This document shows positions 46,468-56,600 of a stretch of 64,000 bases of DNA, one piece after another. The stretch is from Mycobacterium sp. MFM001. Its GTDB lineage: Bacteria > Actinomycetota > Actinomycetes > Mycobacteriales > Mycobacteriaceae. Position 1 is the stretch's first letter, and each line of letters opens with the position of its first letter. A model generated the notes under the pieces. That model had not been told where the DNA came from. It searched no databases and saw nothing but the letters and a program-made list of their open reading frames with translations. The translations under genes and the position numbers were made by a program. The stretch is taken from the NCBI RefSeq assembly GCF_003402475.1, contig NZ_BFAB01000001.1, positions 310,001 to 374,000 on the forward strand, in the 5' to 3' direction.

Positions 46468-47492
46468 TTCGGCGTGCACCGCCCCGTCACTTGGCTCACC
46501 AGCTTGACGAACACAGGCTGGCCGTTCTTTCCGTTGACTTTCAGAATTGCGTCGCAGAGGTAGAAGCCGAAGTAGTCGCCGTAGAGTCCGTTGCGGGCGA
46601 GCACCTGATAGGCGTCGGGGAGGGTCTTGACCAGGTCGTCGACGTAGTCGTGATCCGCCTCGATTTGCCCTGCGACACGGTCGGTTTGCACGACGGTGTC
46701 TTTGATCGGTTGGCGAGCGACGGTCAACAGGTCGGCAACCGAGGCCGCCGCGGCATTGATGTAGGCGACCCCCTTGGTGATATCGGTCTTGCGCGCCGCC
46801 AGCGCCTCGACGAGCTGTGAGAGCTTGTCCAATCCCGTGGAGAACTGATCGTCGCGGGCGGCGAAGGTGTGCAGGACGGTGTTGAGGTTGGCGATCACCT
46901 CGCCGATGAGCTTGTCGCGGTCGGCCAGCGTGGTGGTCAGCGCGGAGGTCTGGGCAAGCACCGACGAGATGGTGCCGCCCTGTCCCTGGAACACCCGGAG
47001 CAGTTGACCTGACAGCGCGTTGACCTGGTCGGGGTCCAAGGCGCGAAACAGCGGCCGGAAACCTCCGATGAGTGCGTCGACGTCGAGTGCCGGGGATGTC
47101 CGGGTCAGCGGAATCGTCTGGCCGGGCCGCAACTTTCGCGTCGGGCCAGGCCCGTCTTCGAGCGACAGGTAACGGTCACCGATGAGGTTTTCGTAGCGCA
47201 CCGACGCCTTCGTGCCTTCGGTGAGGGTCAGCCCTTTGTCGACGGCGAAGTCGACGGTGACGGTGCCGTCCTTGTGCAACGTTAGGTCCTTGACCTTTCC
47301 CACTTCGACGCCGGCGATGCGGACGAAGTTTCCGCCTTTGAGGCCCGACACGTTCGTGAACACCGCGCTGTAGGAGGCCCGTTGGTCGAACCGGAACTGA
47401 CCGAACACCGTGACCAGCACGAAGGTGAAGGCGAGGCAGACAACGGTGAACAGCACCACGCGCGTCACGGCGCGAAAGCTGATGCCTCTCAT
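46464..47492 (-). CDS. mceB: MCE-family protein MceB
   Basis: A 342-aa MCE protein: helix VVLFTVVCLAFTFVLVTVFG, MCE domain (YSAVFTNVSGLKGGNFVRIA, VRYENLIGDRYLSLEDGPG) and helical region ending with two Cys-containing segments, FYLCDAILKV and VTGRCTPK, which may form a disulfide. It is the shortest of the six, as usual. It starts 24 nt after the mceA stop. Confidence 0.92.
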   Translation of the reverse strand: MRGISFRAVTRVVLFTVVCLAFTFVLVTVFGQFRFDQRASYSAVFTNVSGLKGGNFVRIAGVEVGKVKDLTLHKDGTVTVDFAVDKGLTLTEGTKASVRYENLIGDRYLSLEDGPGPTRKLRPGQTIPLTRTSPALDVDALIGGFRPLFRALDPDQVNALSGQLLRVFQGQGGTISSVLAQTSALTTTLADRDKLIGEVIANLNTVLHTFAARDDQFSTGLDKLSQLVEALAARKTDITKGVAYINAAAASVADLLTVARQPIKDTVVQTDRVAGQIEADHDYVDDLVKTLPDAYQVLARNGLYGDYFGFYLCDAILKVNGKNGQPVFVKLVSQVTGRCTPK

Positions 47493-47516
47493 AGCTGTTC
47501 CCTGCTCATTCGGTGG

Positions 47517-48839
47517 TCACGGTGACGGTGGGTTGTCCGGCGCGCCGTACGGCGGCGCTCCGGGGTAGGGCGGCAACGGGCCCGGCGCAGGGCCGCCGGG
47601 GTAGCGGATCCGCGGCGGTTCGGGCGTGCCCTTGGTGACGGGGAAGTAGTTGGCGATGCCCGGGAACCCGATACCGGGATTGGGCCGGATATCCAGACCG
47701 GTGCCGAAACCAGTGTCGGTGACCAGGTACTTGACCGGGAAGTTCTTGCTGACGTCCGGAAGGGAGCCGCAACTGGGTTTGCCGCCGGGGCCGCCCTTGG
47801 CCTGCACGACCGGCAGGTTGTCGGGATAGCGGTAGGGATCGTCGCCGAACAGCAGCGCGGCATCCATGATGACGGATTTGCCGTTGCCTCCCAGAGCGTC
47901 TCGGCCGCCGTGCTCCAAGAACCATTGAGCACCCTGAAACAAGCAGGTGTAGGTCGGCGAGTACTTCATCAGAAGGTCGGTGGTGGGCAGCAGGATATTG
48001 ACCGCGCCGACCAGGTTCTGCTGGTTTTTGCCGATCGTGTTGATACCCGATTGGGCGAATCCGATTGCGGAGAGCAGCAACTCGTCGAGTTCCTTGGCAT
48101 CTGCGGTGATTGTTGCGCTGGTCGCCGAAAACGAATCGAGAACCGAGAGGATGTCTTGCGCCGCATCCGAATACACGTGAGCGGTCTTGCCGAACAACTG
48201 CCAGTCTTGGCGAACCGTCGGCATTCTCGGGTTCACGGTGAGCAGCACCTGGTTGGCGCCGGTGATCGCCTGCCCGATGCGATCACCCTTGCCGCGCACT
48301 CCGTCGGCCACTGCCGAGAGCACTGCATTCAGCTTCGCGGGGTCGATGGCGTGGACGATGGCCTGGAGGTTCTCGAATACGGTGTTGACCTCGACGGTCA
48401 CGTTGCGTGAGTGCAGCACGGCGCCCGGCGCCAACGGCCGGGGGCTGGCGCCTGCAGACGGAACGACGAGGTCGACGTATTTGGCGCCGAACGCGGTGCT
48501 CGACTTGATCTCTGCCTGGACATTGCTTGGCAGGTAGTCGAACTCGCGCGGAGAGATCTTGAGTCTCAACTTCGACAAGTTGACGCCGGACGAATCGGCG
48601 TAGGCATCAACCGAGGTGACTTCGCCGATCTGGACGCCGCGCAATTTCACCTTGGCGCCGTCCTCCATGACCAGACCGGCGCGGTCCGAAACCACTGTGA
48701 GCGCAACGGTTTTCCGCGGCGTTCCAGAGAACGCCATACCTGTCAGCACGCTCACTGCCGCGATCACCAGAAGCAGCACCGGTGCCCACCAGATCGGATC
48801 GATCTCCCCACGTCGAAGTGTGTTGTTCATCGCCGTCAC
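47517..48839 (-). CDS. mceA: MCE-family protein MceA
   Basis: A 440-aa MCE protein: helix WWAPVLLLVIAAVSVLTGMA, MCE domain (LTVVSDRAGLVMEDGAKVKL with RGVQIGEVTSVDAY), helical region and a Pro-rich tail (PGPLPPYPGAPPYGAPDNPP). I take GTG 48839 as the start since it overlaps the yrbEB stop (GTGA); ATG 48830 (MNNTLRRGE) is the alternative. Confidence 0.91.
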   Translation of the reverse strand: MTAMNNTLRRGEIDPIWWAPVLLLVIAAVSVLTGMAFSGTPRKTVALTVVSDRAGLVMEDGAKVKLRGVQIGEVTSVDAYADSSGVNLSKLRLKISPREFDYLPSNVQAEIKSSTAFGAKYVDLVVPSAGASPRPLAPGAVLHSRNVTVEVNTVFENLQAIVHAIDPAKLNAVLSAVADGVRGKGDRIGQAITGANQVLLTVNPRMPTVRQDWQLFGKTAHVYSDAAQDILSVLDSFSATSATITADAKELDELLLSAIGFAQSGINTIGKNQQNLVGAVNILLPTTDLLMKYSPTYTCLFQGAQWFLEHGGRDALGGNGKSVIMDAALLFGDDPYRYPDNLPVVQAKGGPGGKPSCGSLPDVSKNFPVKYLVTDTGFGTGLDIRPNPGIGFPGIANYFPVTKGTPEPPRIRYPGGPAPGPLPPYPGAPPYGAPDNPPSP

Positions 48840-49657
48840 CCCGACAGATGAAAGTTGCCGGACTGTCCGTATACCGACAGCGTGATGGTCAGCAGAATGA
48901 ACACCCCGGCGGTGATGGAGGTACGCACCGCACGCCCGACCGCCTCTCCCACGCCGGCCGGGCCGCCGGTGGCGGTGTAGCCGTAGTAGGTGTGCACCGA
49001 CATCACGGCCGCTGCCATCGCGAGCGCCTCGGTGAAGGACCACAGCAGGTCCGTCGGGTGCAGAAACGACGAAAAGTAGTGGTCGTAAACGCCTCTCGAC
49101 TGGCCGTAGATGATCGTCGTGCCGAATCGGGTGGCCAGAAACGACATCAGCACCGCGACGGTGTAGATCGGGATGACCGCCAATATTCCGGCCACGATGC
49201 GGGTGGACGCCAGGTAGGTGATCGGCCGGATGGCCATCGACTCGAGCGCGTCGATCTCCTCGTTGATGCGCATGGCCCCGAGTTGCGCGGTGGCGCCGGC
49301 GCCGATGGTGGCCGCGAGCGCCACGCCCGCCGTGGCCGGTGCGATGAAGCGGACGTTGAGAAACGCCCCGAGGAAACCGGTGAGGGCTTCGATCCCGACG
49401 TTGGACAGTGTGTTGTAGCCCTGCACGGCGATCAGCGCGCCGGTGGTCAGTGTCAGAAAGCCGACGATGACCACCGTGCCGCCGATGACAGCCAGGGCCC
49501 CGGTACCCATCCCCATGACGGCGATCAACCGCAGCACCTCGGCGGGATAGCGCCGGACCGCGTCGGCGGTGGACCTAAGGGCGTTGCCGTAAAAGGCTGT
49601 CTGCGCACCAAGGCTGCGCGTCGAGTCGACCACTCGAGTCAGGACGGGGCTGGTCAC
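48836..49657 (-). CDS. yrbEB: YrbE permease B of the Mce transporter
   Basis: A 273-aa MlaE-family membrane permease with 5-6 helices. It has ATIGAGATAQLGAMRINEEI and DALESMAIRPITYLASTRIV (the EExDALE-type signature contacting the ATPase) and ends LLTITLSVYGQSGNFHLSG. With YrbEA and an MceG/Mkl ATPase encoded elsewhere it powers lipid uptake. The start GTG 49657 overlaps the yrbEA stop (GTGA). Confidence 0.93.
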   Translation of the reverse strand: MTSPVLTRVVDSTRSLGAQTAFYGNALRSTADAVRRYPAEVLRLIAVMGMGTGALAVIGGTVVIVGFLTLTTGALIAVQGYNTLSNVGIEALTGFLGAFLNVRFIAPATAGVALAATIGAGATAQLGAMRINEEIDALESMAIRPITYLASTRIVAGILAVIPIYTVAVLMSFLATRFGTTIIYGQSRGVYDHYFSSFLHPTDLLWSFTEALAMAAAVMSVHTYYGYTATGGPAGVGEAVGRAVRTSITAGVFILLTITLSVYGQSGNFHLSG

Positions 49658-50472
49658 GGCGCCACCTTCACGCCGAACGCGGTGGCCAGGATGTTGATCA
49701 GGAACAGGGCCATGAACGCGAAGACCACGGTTTCGTTGACGGCGTTGCCGACAGCGGTCGGTCCGCCACCGACCGAAAGCCCCTTGTAGCAGGCGATCAG
49801 GCCGGCGGAAAGTCCGAAAAGCAGTGCCTTGACCAGCGATACGATCACCTGCGGTAGGCCGGTGAGCAGCGTCATCCCCGCGACGAACGCCCCCGGTGTG
49901 ACGTGCTGGATGAACACCACGAAGAAGTAGCTTCCGGACAGGCCCACCACCGCGACCACCGAATAGAGCATCAGCGCAACGAATGTCGCGGCGATCACCC
50001 GGGGTACCACCAGAGCTTGGATCGGGTTGACGCCGATCACCTTCATCGCGTCGATCTCCTCGCGAATCGTCCGGGCGCCGAGATCGGCGCACATCGCGGT
50101 GGAGCCGGCGCCCGAGACGACGATGGCGGTGACGACCGGGCCGACCTGGGTGACCGAGGCGAGCGCGGCACCGGCGCCGGACAGATCGCCGGCCCCGACC
50201 TCGATCAGCACGATGTTCAACGTGAAGACGATCAGAACGGTGTACGGGATCGACAGCACAAGGGTGGGGATGATCGACACCCTCGCCACGAACCAGATCT
50301 GATCGATCAGCTCGCGCAAGGCGAAGGGCCGCCGGAATGTGGCGGCGGCGGTTTCGCCGGCCAGCACGACGAAATCGCCCATTGCGACTGCGGGCTTCGA
50401 CCAATCGACCTTTGACGCGGCCGGTAGCGCGAGGAGTGCGGGCACCGGTTTACCCCGTCCGCCCATAGGCAT
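49654..50472 (-). CDS. yrbEA: YrbE permease A of the Mce transporter
   Basis: A 272-aa MlaE-family permease and first gene of the mce operon. Key segments are FALRELIDQIWFVARVSIIP, GAGSTAMCADLGARTIREEI and DAMKVIGVNPIQALVVPRVI (EEIDAM signature), and GNAVNETVVFAFMALFLINI. Two in-frame ATGs (50472 and 50466) are possible starts. Which mce operon (mce1-mce9) this corresponds to cannot be settled from the sequence alone. It is not next to fadD5 or kstR-type genes. Confidence 0.93.
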   Translation of the reverse strand: MPMGGRGKPVPALLALPAASKVDWSKPAVAMGDFVVLAGETAAATFRRPFALRELIDQIWFVARVSIIPTLVLSIPYTVLIVFTLNIVLIEVGAGDLSGAGAALASVTQVGPVVTAIVVSGAGSTAMCADLGARTIREEIDAMKVIGVNPIQALVVPRVIAATFVALMLYSVVAVVGLSGSYFFVVFIQHVTPGAFVAGMTLLTGLPQVIVSLVKALLFGLSAGLIACYKGLSVGGGPTAVGNAVNETVVFAFMALFLINILATAFGVKVAP

Positions 50473-50824
50473 GCTCGCGCGGCACCGAGGCCATGCGTTG
50501 ACCGCGCACAGAAATCACGCGGGAAATCTATGGGTAAGGCGCTTGTTCGCCAGAGGGTTGGAATCAACCAGAACAAATGTGGCAGAAATCCGGGCGTTGA
50601 CCAGGGCATTTTGCCCATCCGACACATAGGGTCACACGAGCGTGACGAGCGCGGCCTGAATGGCATTACCGCCGTATCCGAGACAAGTCGAACGCCATAA
50701 TTTGATCCGACAGTAGGAACTCTGCGGAGAGGAAGTGCAGACATTCCCGATTCGATGTCCGCCCGGACGATCCGCCTCGTCGACGACCCCGAGTTGCTTG
50801 TCAATCGCGCAGCGGGCGGCGTCA
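50473..50824. promoter_or_regulatory. divergent regulatory region upstream of the mce operon
   Basis: This 352-nt gap separates yrbEA from the plus-strand hydrolase. It holds three inverted repeats: GGTTG-GAAT-CAACC (50556-50569), flanked by TTGTTC (50543-50548) and GAACAA (50571-50576); GGGCA-TTT-TGCCC (50604-50616); and GTCAC-n6-GTGAC (50631-50646). These are candidate repressor sites; no regulator gene is adjacent. No stable longer gene is seen, only a 25-codon ORF (50755-50832) overlapping the hydrolase start. Confidence 0.45.
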
Positions 50825-51721
50825 ATGCGTGAGCTACGGCTCGACGTCAGCGAAGCGGTCGGCGAAACAGCGTCGCTGGCCGCGAGCTACTACCCCGCCG
50901 GCACGCCGCATCCGACCGTGCTGGTGTGCCTGCCCGGTGGAACGTACAACCGCGGCTACTGGCACCTGGATGTGCCCGGCCGATCCGGCTACAGCTTCGC
51001 CGAATACGCGTCGCAGCGTGGCTACTCGGTGGTGGCGATCGACCCGCTCGGCACGGGTGACAGCAGCAGACCATTGCGCGACGTCACGTTGGCGGATATC
51101 GCCGCGGCGCTCGCCTGCGCCGTGGCCGGTCTGCGGGAAATCACCGGCAGCACAGAGCGTCCCGTCGCGCTGGCGCATTCGCTGGGCGGATACCTCGCGA
51201 TACTGCAACAAACCGCGGCGGCCAGTTACGCGGCGCTGGCCATCCTCGGTTGCACCAACCAACACGTCGCACCGCTGAACCTCGATCCCGAATTCATCGC
51301 CGCGGCGTCCACCCCGCATGGCCGCGCGGCACTGATCGACCAGTTTGCCGCCGTGCTCCCCGAGCCGTACATGGAAACCTCGCGGGACTGGCTGCAGGGC
51401 TGGTTTCATCTCGACGACGTCCCGCCGGACGTGGTGCAGGCCGACAACCTGACGACGATATCCGTTGCGCCACGGTGTTTTTGCGCGGCGGCGATTCCGG
51501 GCGTGACCGCCGACGAGGCGGCTTTGGTGGACGTGCCGGTTTTCCTGGGCTACGGAGAGGTGGACGTGTCGCCCGATCCGCACAGCGAAGCGCGGTTCTA
51601 TCGCGGCAGTCCCGACGTCACGACGTTCGTCGTTCCGGGAAGCGCACACTGTCACAACATGGCCTCGACCCGCCGCTTGTTGTGGCAGCGGTTGCTCGAC
51701 TGGACGGGGCGGTTACCCTGA
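50825..51721 (+). CDS. alpha/beta hydrolase
   Basis: A 298-aa hydrolase: TVLVCLPGGTYNRGYWHLDV (oxyanion loop), VVAIDPLGTGDSSRP, the nucleophile Ser in VALAHSLGGYLAIL near residue 118, Asp in YGEVDVSPDPHSE and His in PGSAHCHNMAS. The substrate is unknown. The start ATG 50825 has no clear ribosome-binding site. An in-frame GTG at 50735, behind GGAGAGGA, would add 30 non-conserved residues. It is followed 3 nt later by a methyltransferase. Confidence 0.82.
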   Translation: MRELRLDVSEAVGETASLAASYYPAGTPHPTVLVCLPGGTYNRGYWHLDVPGRSGYSFAEYASQRGYSVVAIDPLGTGDSSRPLRDVTLADIAAALACAVAGLREITGSTERPVALAHSLGGYLAILQQTAAASYAALAILGCTNQHVAPLNLDPEFIAAASTPHGRAALIDQFAAVLPEPYMETSRDWLQGWFHLDDVPPDVVQADNLTTISVAPRCFCAAAIPGVTADEAALVDVPVFLGYGEVDVSPDPHSEARFYRGSPDVTTFVVPGSAHCHNMASTRRLLWQRLLDWTGRLP

Positions 51722-51724
51722 ACC

Positions 51725-52360
51725 ATGGCAACGACTCGACGGCGGGGCTTCAACGAAGCCGTCACGCGGTTCTGGAGTTTCGCAGCACCCGCCTACAACC
51801 TTCCGGTTCTGCAGCGCTGGGTTTACCGTCCGCCGCAGGACGAGGTGATCGCGCAGCTACGCGCCCACGGATCTCGCCGTATTGTTGACGTCGCCTGTGG
51901 CACAGGAGTTTTGGCCGACCGCATTCAGCGCGAGCTGGAGCCGGATGAGGTCTACGGGGTGGACATGTCCGACGGGATGCTCGCTCAGGCGCGGGCCCGC
52001 TCGGACCGGGTGCAGTGGCGCAAGGGGCCGGCTGAGCACCTGCCCTTCGACGACGGCGCGCTCGATGCGGTCGTGACGACCTCGGCGTTTCATTTCTTCG
52101 ACCAGCCGGCTGCCGTGCGTGAGTTTCACCGCGTGCTGGCTCCCGGCGGCCTGGCCGTCGTCGTTGCGCTCAGCGCGCGACAACCGCTGCTGCAGGCACC
52201 GGTGGCCAGCCGGTGGAAACCGGCGCACCACGCCTCGCAGGCAGAAATACGGGCGATATTCGAGGACGCCGGTTTCACCGTCACCGATCAACACCGCGTC
52301 CCCCGGCCCGCGTGGATCACGTTCATCTCGGATCTGGTTACCGCCGGGACGAAGTCATGA
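51725..52360 (+). CDS. class I SAM-dependent methyltransferase
   Basis: A 211-aa UbiE/Methyltransf_11-like enzyme with the SAM motif IVDVACGTGVLADRIQ near residue 55, VYGVDMSDGMLAQAR, GPAEHLPFDDGALDAVVTTS and HRVLAPGGLAVVVAL. N-terminal AVTRFWSFAAPAYNLPVLQR resembles quinone or lipid methyltransferases. The acceptor is unknown. It is coupled to the SnoaL gene by an ATGA overlap. Confidence 0.88.
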   Translation: MATTRRRGFNEAVTRFWSFAAPAYNLPVLQRWVYRPPQDEVIAQLRAHGSRRIVDVACGTGVLADRIQRELEPDEVYGVDMSDGMLAQARARSDRVQWRKGPAEHLPFDDGALDAVVTTSAFHFFDQPAAVREFHRVLAPGGLAVVVALSARQPLLQAPVASRWKPAHHASQAEIRAIFEDAGFTVTDQHRVPRPAWITFISDLVTAGTKS

Positions 52361-52737
52361 GCACGGTCGAGCGCTATCTGACCTGCCTGGCTGCGCATGA
52401 TTGGGACGGCTTGGCCGCCACCATCTCTGACGAAAGCCTGCACAGGGAGGGCCCGTTCTGCGACGTCGTCGAAGGCAAGCAGCCCTACGTCGCCTACCTG
52501 CGCGACGTCGTCGCGCCGTTAAAGGGCCACCGGCTGGCGGTGACACGGATCTCGCAGGTGTCCGACCGGGCTTCGTATGTGGAGCTGATCGAGGGCTTCG
52601 AGGTCGACGACGCGCGAGTCGAGTACCCCGAGTGCATCCGCTTCGAGCAGGGCGACGACGGCCTGATCAACCACGTGAGCGTGTTCATCAAGCAGCCGGG
52701 CGGAGCTCGGCGATCGCAGTCAGCGTCTGAGGGCTGA
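52357..52737 (+). CDS. SnoaL-like (NTF2-fold) protein
   Basis: A 126-aa protein beginning STVERYLTCLAAHDWDGLAA, the usual helix of SnoaL-like cyclase/isomerase folds, then EGPFCDVVEGKQPYVAYLRD and VSVFIKQPG. Such proteins are small enzymes or ligand binders; the substrate is unknown. Its ATG overlaps the methyltransferase stop by 4 nt. Its last 50 nt overlap the end of the convergent DUF2182 gene. Confidence 0.75.
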   Translation: MSTVERYLTCLAAHDWDGLAATISDESLHREGPFCDVVEGKQPYVAYLRDVVAPLKGHRLAVTRISQVSDRASYVELIEGFEVDDARVEYPECIRFEQGDDGLINHVSVFIKQPGGARRSQSASEG

Positions 52738-53464
52738 GTGCAATCACGAGACCAACGGCGATAAGAGCCAACCCGATTCCGAACCGCAGCGCCCTGCGTT
52801 GAGGCCAGGCTTTTTCCGCCACGCTGACGACGCTGATCACCGCCATCCAGCTGACACTCATCACCCCGACCACGAGAAGGACTGACATCAACGCCCACGA
52901 CGAGCCCACGCACCGGACACCGTGGGACAGGCCCGCGCCGAACGCATCTGCGGTGCCCAGTTGGCCACGGCCACAGTCGTTTCCAAACATTAGGTGCTTG
53001 TAGCGAGTGAACTGGTATGCGCCGGCCAGAGCTACGGCCACGCCGCCGATGCGGCTGAGCCAGGGGTTCGGGTGACCGACTTCGTTCAGAGCCGTCAATG
53101 CCGCGAAGGCGATGGCAGCCGTCGGCAACCACACGGCGAGATATCCGGAGGCCACGGCTGTGCCTGTCAGCGGATGCGTATGGCCGCTCCTGGCTATCAG
53201 CGGGATGATGCCCGGCAGCATCATCGCGGCCATCATCACGATCCACATGCCCGCGAAGCGGACCGGGCCGGTGTCGAACGGCATCCCGCTGCCCGCATGG
53301 GCGAGGCCGTCGACCATTCCCGGCATCCGTCGCGCCTCGTTGACCGTCAGCCACCAGGCCAGCGCGACGACAACCGCCAGCAGGACCGTCCCGGCGACCC
53401 GAATGGCCGGATGTACAGCCGCCCGCGGAACGCTCTGGCTCATGCGCTGTTTGTAGGCGATCAT
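52688..53464 (-). CDS. DUF2182 integral membrane protein
   Basis: About 258 aa with six or seven hydrophobic helices. The DUF2182 core is MWIVMMAAMMLPGIIPLIAR with later GAYQFTRYKHLMFGNDCGRG and GLSHGVRCVGSSWALMSVLL. The Met-rich MMAAMM and conserved Cys residues hint at metal (possibly copper) handling (inference). Three starts are possible: GTG 53488, ATG 53464 and ATG 53443; none has a good ribosome-binding site, and I took 53464. Confidence 0.75.
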   Translation of the reverse strand: MIAYKQRMSQSVPRAAVHPAIRVAGTVLLAVVVALAWWLTVNEARRMPGMVDGLAHAGSGMPFDTGPVRFAGMWIVMMAAMMLPGIIPLIARSGHTHPLTGTAVASGYLAVWLPTAAIAFAALTALNEVGHPNPWLSRIGGVAVALAGAYQFTRYKHLMFGNDCGRGQLGTADAFGAGLSHGVRCVGSSWALMSVLLVVGVMSVSWMAVISVVSVAEKAWPQRRALRFGIGLALIAVGLVIALSPQTLTAIAELRPAA

Positions 53465-53630
53465 GCGGTCGGGCGGTATTCGCGACACGCGGCGGCATGC
53501 CGTCGAGTCGGTAAGCGCTCAGCGCAGCGACGTTGCTGCGGTCACCCATGTCCTGTAGTCGTGGACTATTCGTGGAAGGTGCTGGGTAAAGCGCCCGAGA
53601 CGCCCCAAGAAACCATCGAAGGGTAGAGGA

Positions 53631-56600
53631 ATGAAGGTTCCCGGTGTGGCCACCGTGGTAGGTGGCCTGACCGACGGAGCAGTGCAGGTGTTGCGCGCCG
53701 GGGTACAAAGTGCGGCCGGGGCCGCGGGGGCCGTGCAAACGCTCACCGGGCCGGCTTTGCGGACAGTCAGTGAATCGACCGGCCGGATAATCGGCGTCGA
53801 CAACGGCTCCCCCGACCACGACGGGCCGCCGGTGCGCTGGCAAAGCGGGCGGCGGGTGCATCTGGACCTTGACCCGCTGCTGCCCTTTCCCCGCTGGTAC
53901 GAGCATGCGGCGGTGGTGGAGGAGCCGGTTCGCAGGATTGCCGGCGTGGCCGCCGCCCATGTCGAGGGCGCGCTGGGCCGGCTGGTGGTCGAACTCGACG
54001 ACGACCTAAACGGTGCAGACGACGACAGTGTCTTGGAGGCCGTGCGTGACACGGTCGCTGCGGTGGCCGCCGACTTGGCCCCGGCAACATCGGAAGCCGC
54101 GCCACGGACCGCGCCTTTCGCCGACCCGGGTAACCCGCTGGCCTTCGTGGTGCCGCTGACCGCTGCGGCGATGGACGTCGTGGCAATCGGTGCCGCGGTC
54201 ACCGGCTGGGTTGTCCGGCTGCCCGCCGCACCGCGAACCACCCGCGCCGCGGCCGCGATCCTCAGCAATCAGCCCCGGGTGGTGTCGTTTCTCGAGTCGC
54301 GGCTCGGCCGGGTCGGCACCGATATTGCGCTCAGCGCCTCCACCGCGGCGGCGAACGGGCTGACTCAGGCGGTCGGCACACCACTGCTGGACCTTGCGCA
54401 ACGTGCCCTGCAGATCTCGGAGGCGGTGGCGCACCGCGACAGATGGCGGCACCGGGAGCCGGAGCTCGCCTCGCCCAACCGGCCGCAAGCTCCCGTCGTG
54501 CCCGTGATCTCCTCCGCCGGACCCGGGTCGCACACACCGCGACACAGCTGGGCGGCCGCGGACGCCGGGGAGGCGTCACACGTCGTCGTCGACGGCGCCA
54601 TCGACGCCGCGATCGACACCGAGAAGGGGTCGATGGCCGGACCGGTGGAGGAGTACTCGGCTCAGGCCGCCAACGGTTCGCTGGTCGCCGCGGCAGGTGC
54701 GTTGCTCGGCGGCGGGGGCACCGAGGACGCCGCCGGGGCGATCCTGGCCGGTGTGCCCAAGGCCGCGCACATGGGCCGACAGACATTCGCGGCCGTCCTG
54801 GGCCGCGGGCTGGCGAACGACGGGCACATGGTCCTCGACCCGGGCGCGCTGCGCCGCCTGGACCGGCTCAAAGTGATCCTGATCGACGGCGCGGCGCTGC
54901 GCGGCGATGCCCGGGCGGTCCTGCATGCGCGCGGGGACGCCACCGGCTGGGACGACGACCGGGTCTACGAGGTGGCCGACGCCCTGCTGCACGCCGAACA
55001 GCCGCCGGAGCCCGACCCCGACGAACTGCCGGCCACCGGGGCCCGACTGCGCTGGGTCAAGGCGCAGGGCCCGTCGGCGGCGCCCGCACAGGGCCTCGAA
55101 CGCGCCGACCTCATCGTCGACGGCGAATGCGTCGGCAGCGTCGACGTGGGCTGGGAGGTCGACCCGTACGCGATCGCGCTGCTGCAGACCGCGCACCGCA
55201 CCGGTGCCCGGGTAGTGCTGCGGCATGTCGCCGGCACGCAGGACCTGGCCGCCAGCGTGGCGGAGAGCCATCCCGCCGGGACGCCGCTGCTGAAGTTGGT
55301 GCGCGAGCTGCGTTCCGATCGCGGACCGGTGCTGCTGATCACCGCGTTGCACCGCGACTTCGCGTCGACCGACACGTTGGCGGCGTTGGCCGTCGCCGAC
55401 GTCGGGGTGGCGCTCGACGATCCACAGGCGGCCACGCCGTGGACCGCCGACATCATCACCGGCACCGACCTCGCGGCGGCCGTGCGCATCCTGTCGGCCC
55501 TGCCCGCGGCCCGGCGGGCCAGCGAATCCGCGGTGCGCCTCGCCCAGGGCGGCAGCACACTGGCGGGGCTGCTGCTGGTCACCGGCGACTCGCGTCCGAC
55601 CAGCCCGCTGGCCGTGCGGCGCTGGCTCAACCCGGTCAACGCCGCCGCCGCGACCGCCCTGGTGTCCGGAGCCTTCTCGGCGACCAAGGTGATGCGGCTG
55701 CCCGATCCCACTCCGCAACCGCTGACCGCGTGGCATGCGCTGGACCCGGAGATCGTCTATGCGCGGCTGGCGCGCGGGGCGCGACCGTTGGCGGTCGAGC
55801 CCGGGATGGCGCCGTGGCGGCGATTCCTCGAAGACCTGTCCTACAACCCGCTGGTGTCGCCGCTACGCAGACCGGCGGCCCAGGTGATGCGGCTGGCCGC
55901 CGCGACGCGTGCCGAACTCGCCGACCCCCTGACGCCGATCCTGGCCGTCGGAGCGGCGGCGTCGGCGATCGTCGGCAGCAACATCGACGCCCTTCTGGTC
56001 ACCGGCGTGATGACCGCCAACGCGATCACCGGCGGTGTGCAACGGCTGCGGGCCGACGCCGCGGCCGCCGAACTCTTCGCCGAACAGGACCAGCTCGCGC
56101 GCCGCGTCGTCGTCCCGGCCGTCGCGACCACACGGCGCCGGCTGGAGGCGGCCCGGCACACCGAGCGCACGGTCACGGTCGCCGCGAGTTCCCTGCGGCC
56201 GGGTGACGTCATCGACCTGGCCGCCCCGGACGTGGTGCCCGCGGATGCGCGGCTGCTGGTCGCCGAAGACCTCGAGGTCGACGAGTCCTTGCTCACCGGC
56301 GAATCGCTGCCGGTGGACAAGCAGGTCGAGCCCGTAGCCGCCGCCGATACCGAACGCGCCAGCATGCTGTTCGAGGGCAGCACGATCGTCGCGGGGCACG
56401 CCCGGGCCATCGTCGTGGCGACCGGCGCGGCCACCGCGGCGCAGCGCGCGATTTCCGCCGTCGCCGACGTCGAGTCGTCGGCCGGGATCCAGGCCCGTCT
56501 GCGCGAGCTGACCAGCAAGGTCCTTCCGCTCACACTCGCCGGCGGTGCCGCGGTGAGTGGTTTGGCGTTGCTACGCCAGGCGTCGCTGCGTCAGGCGGTC

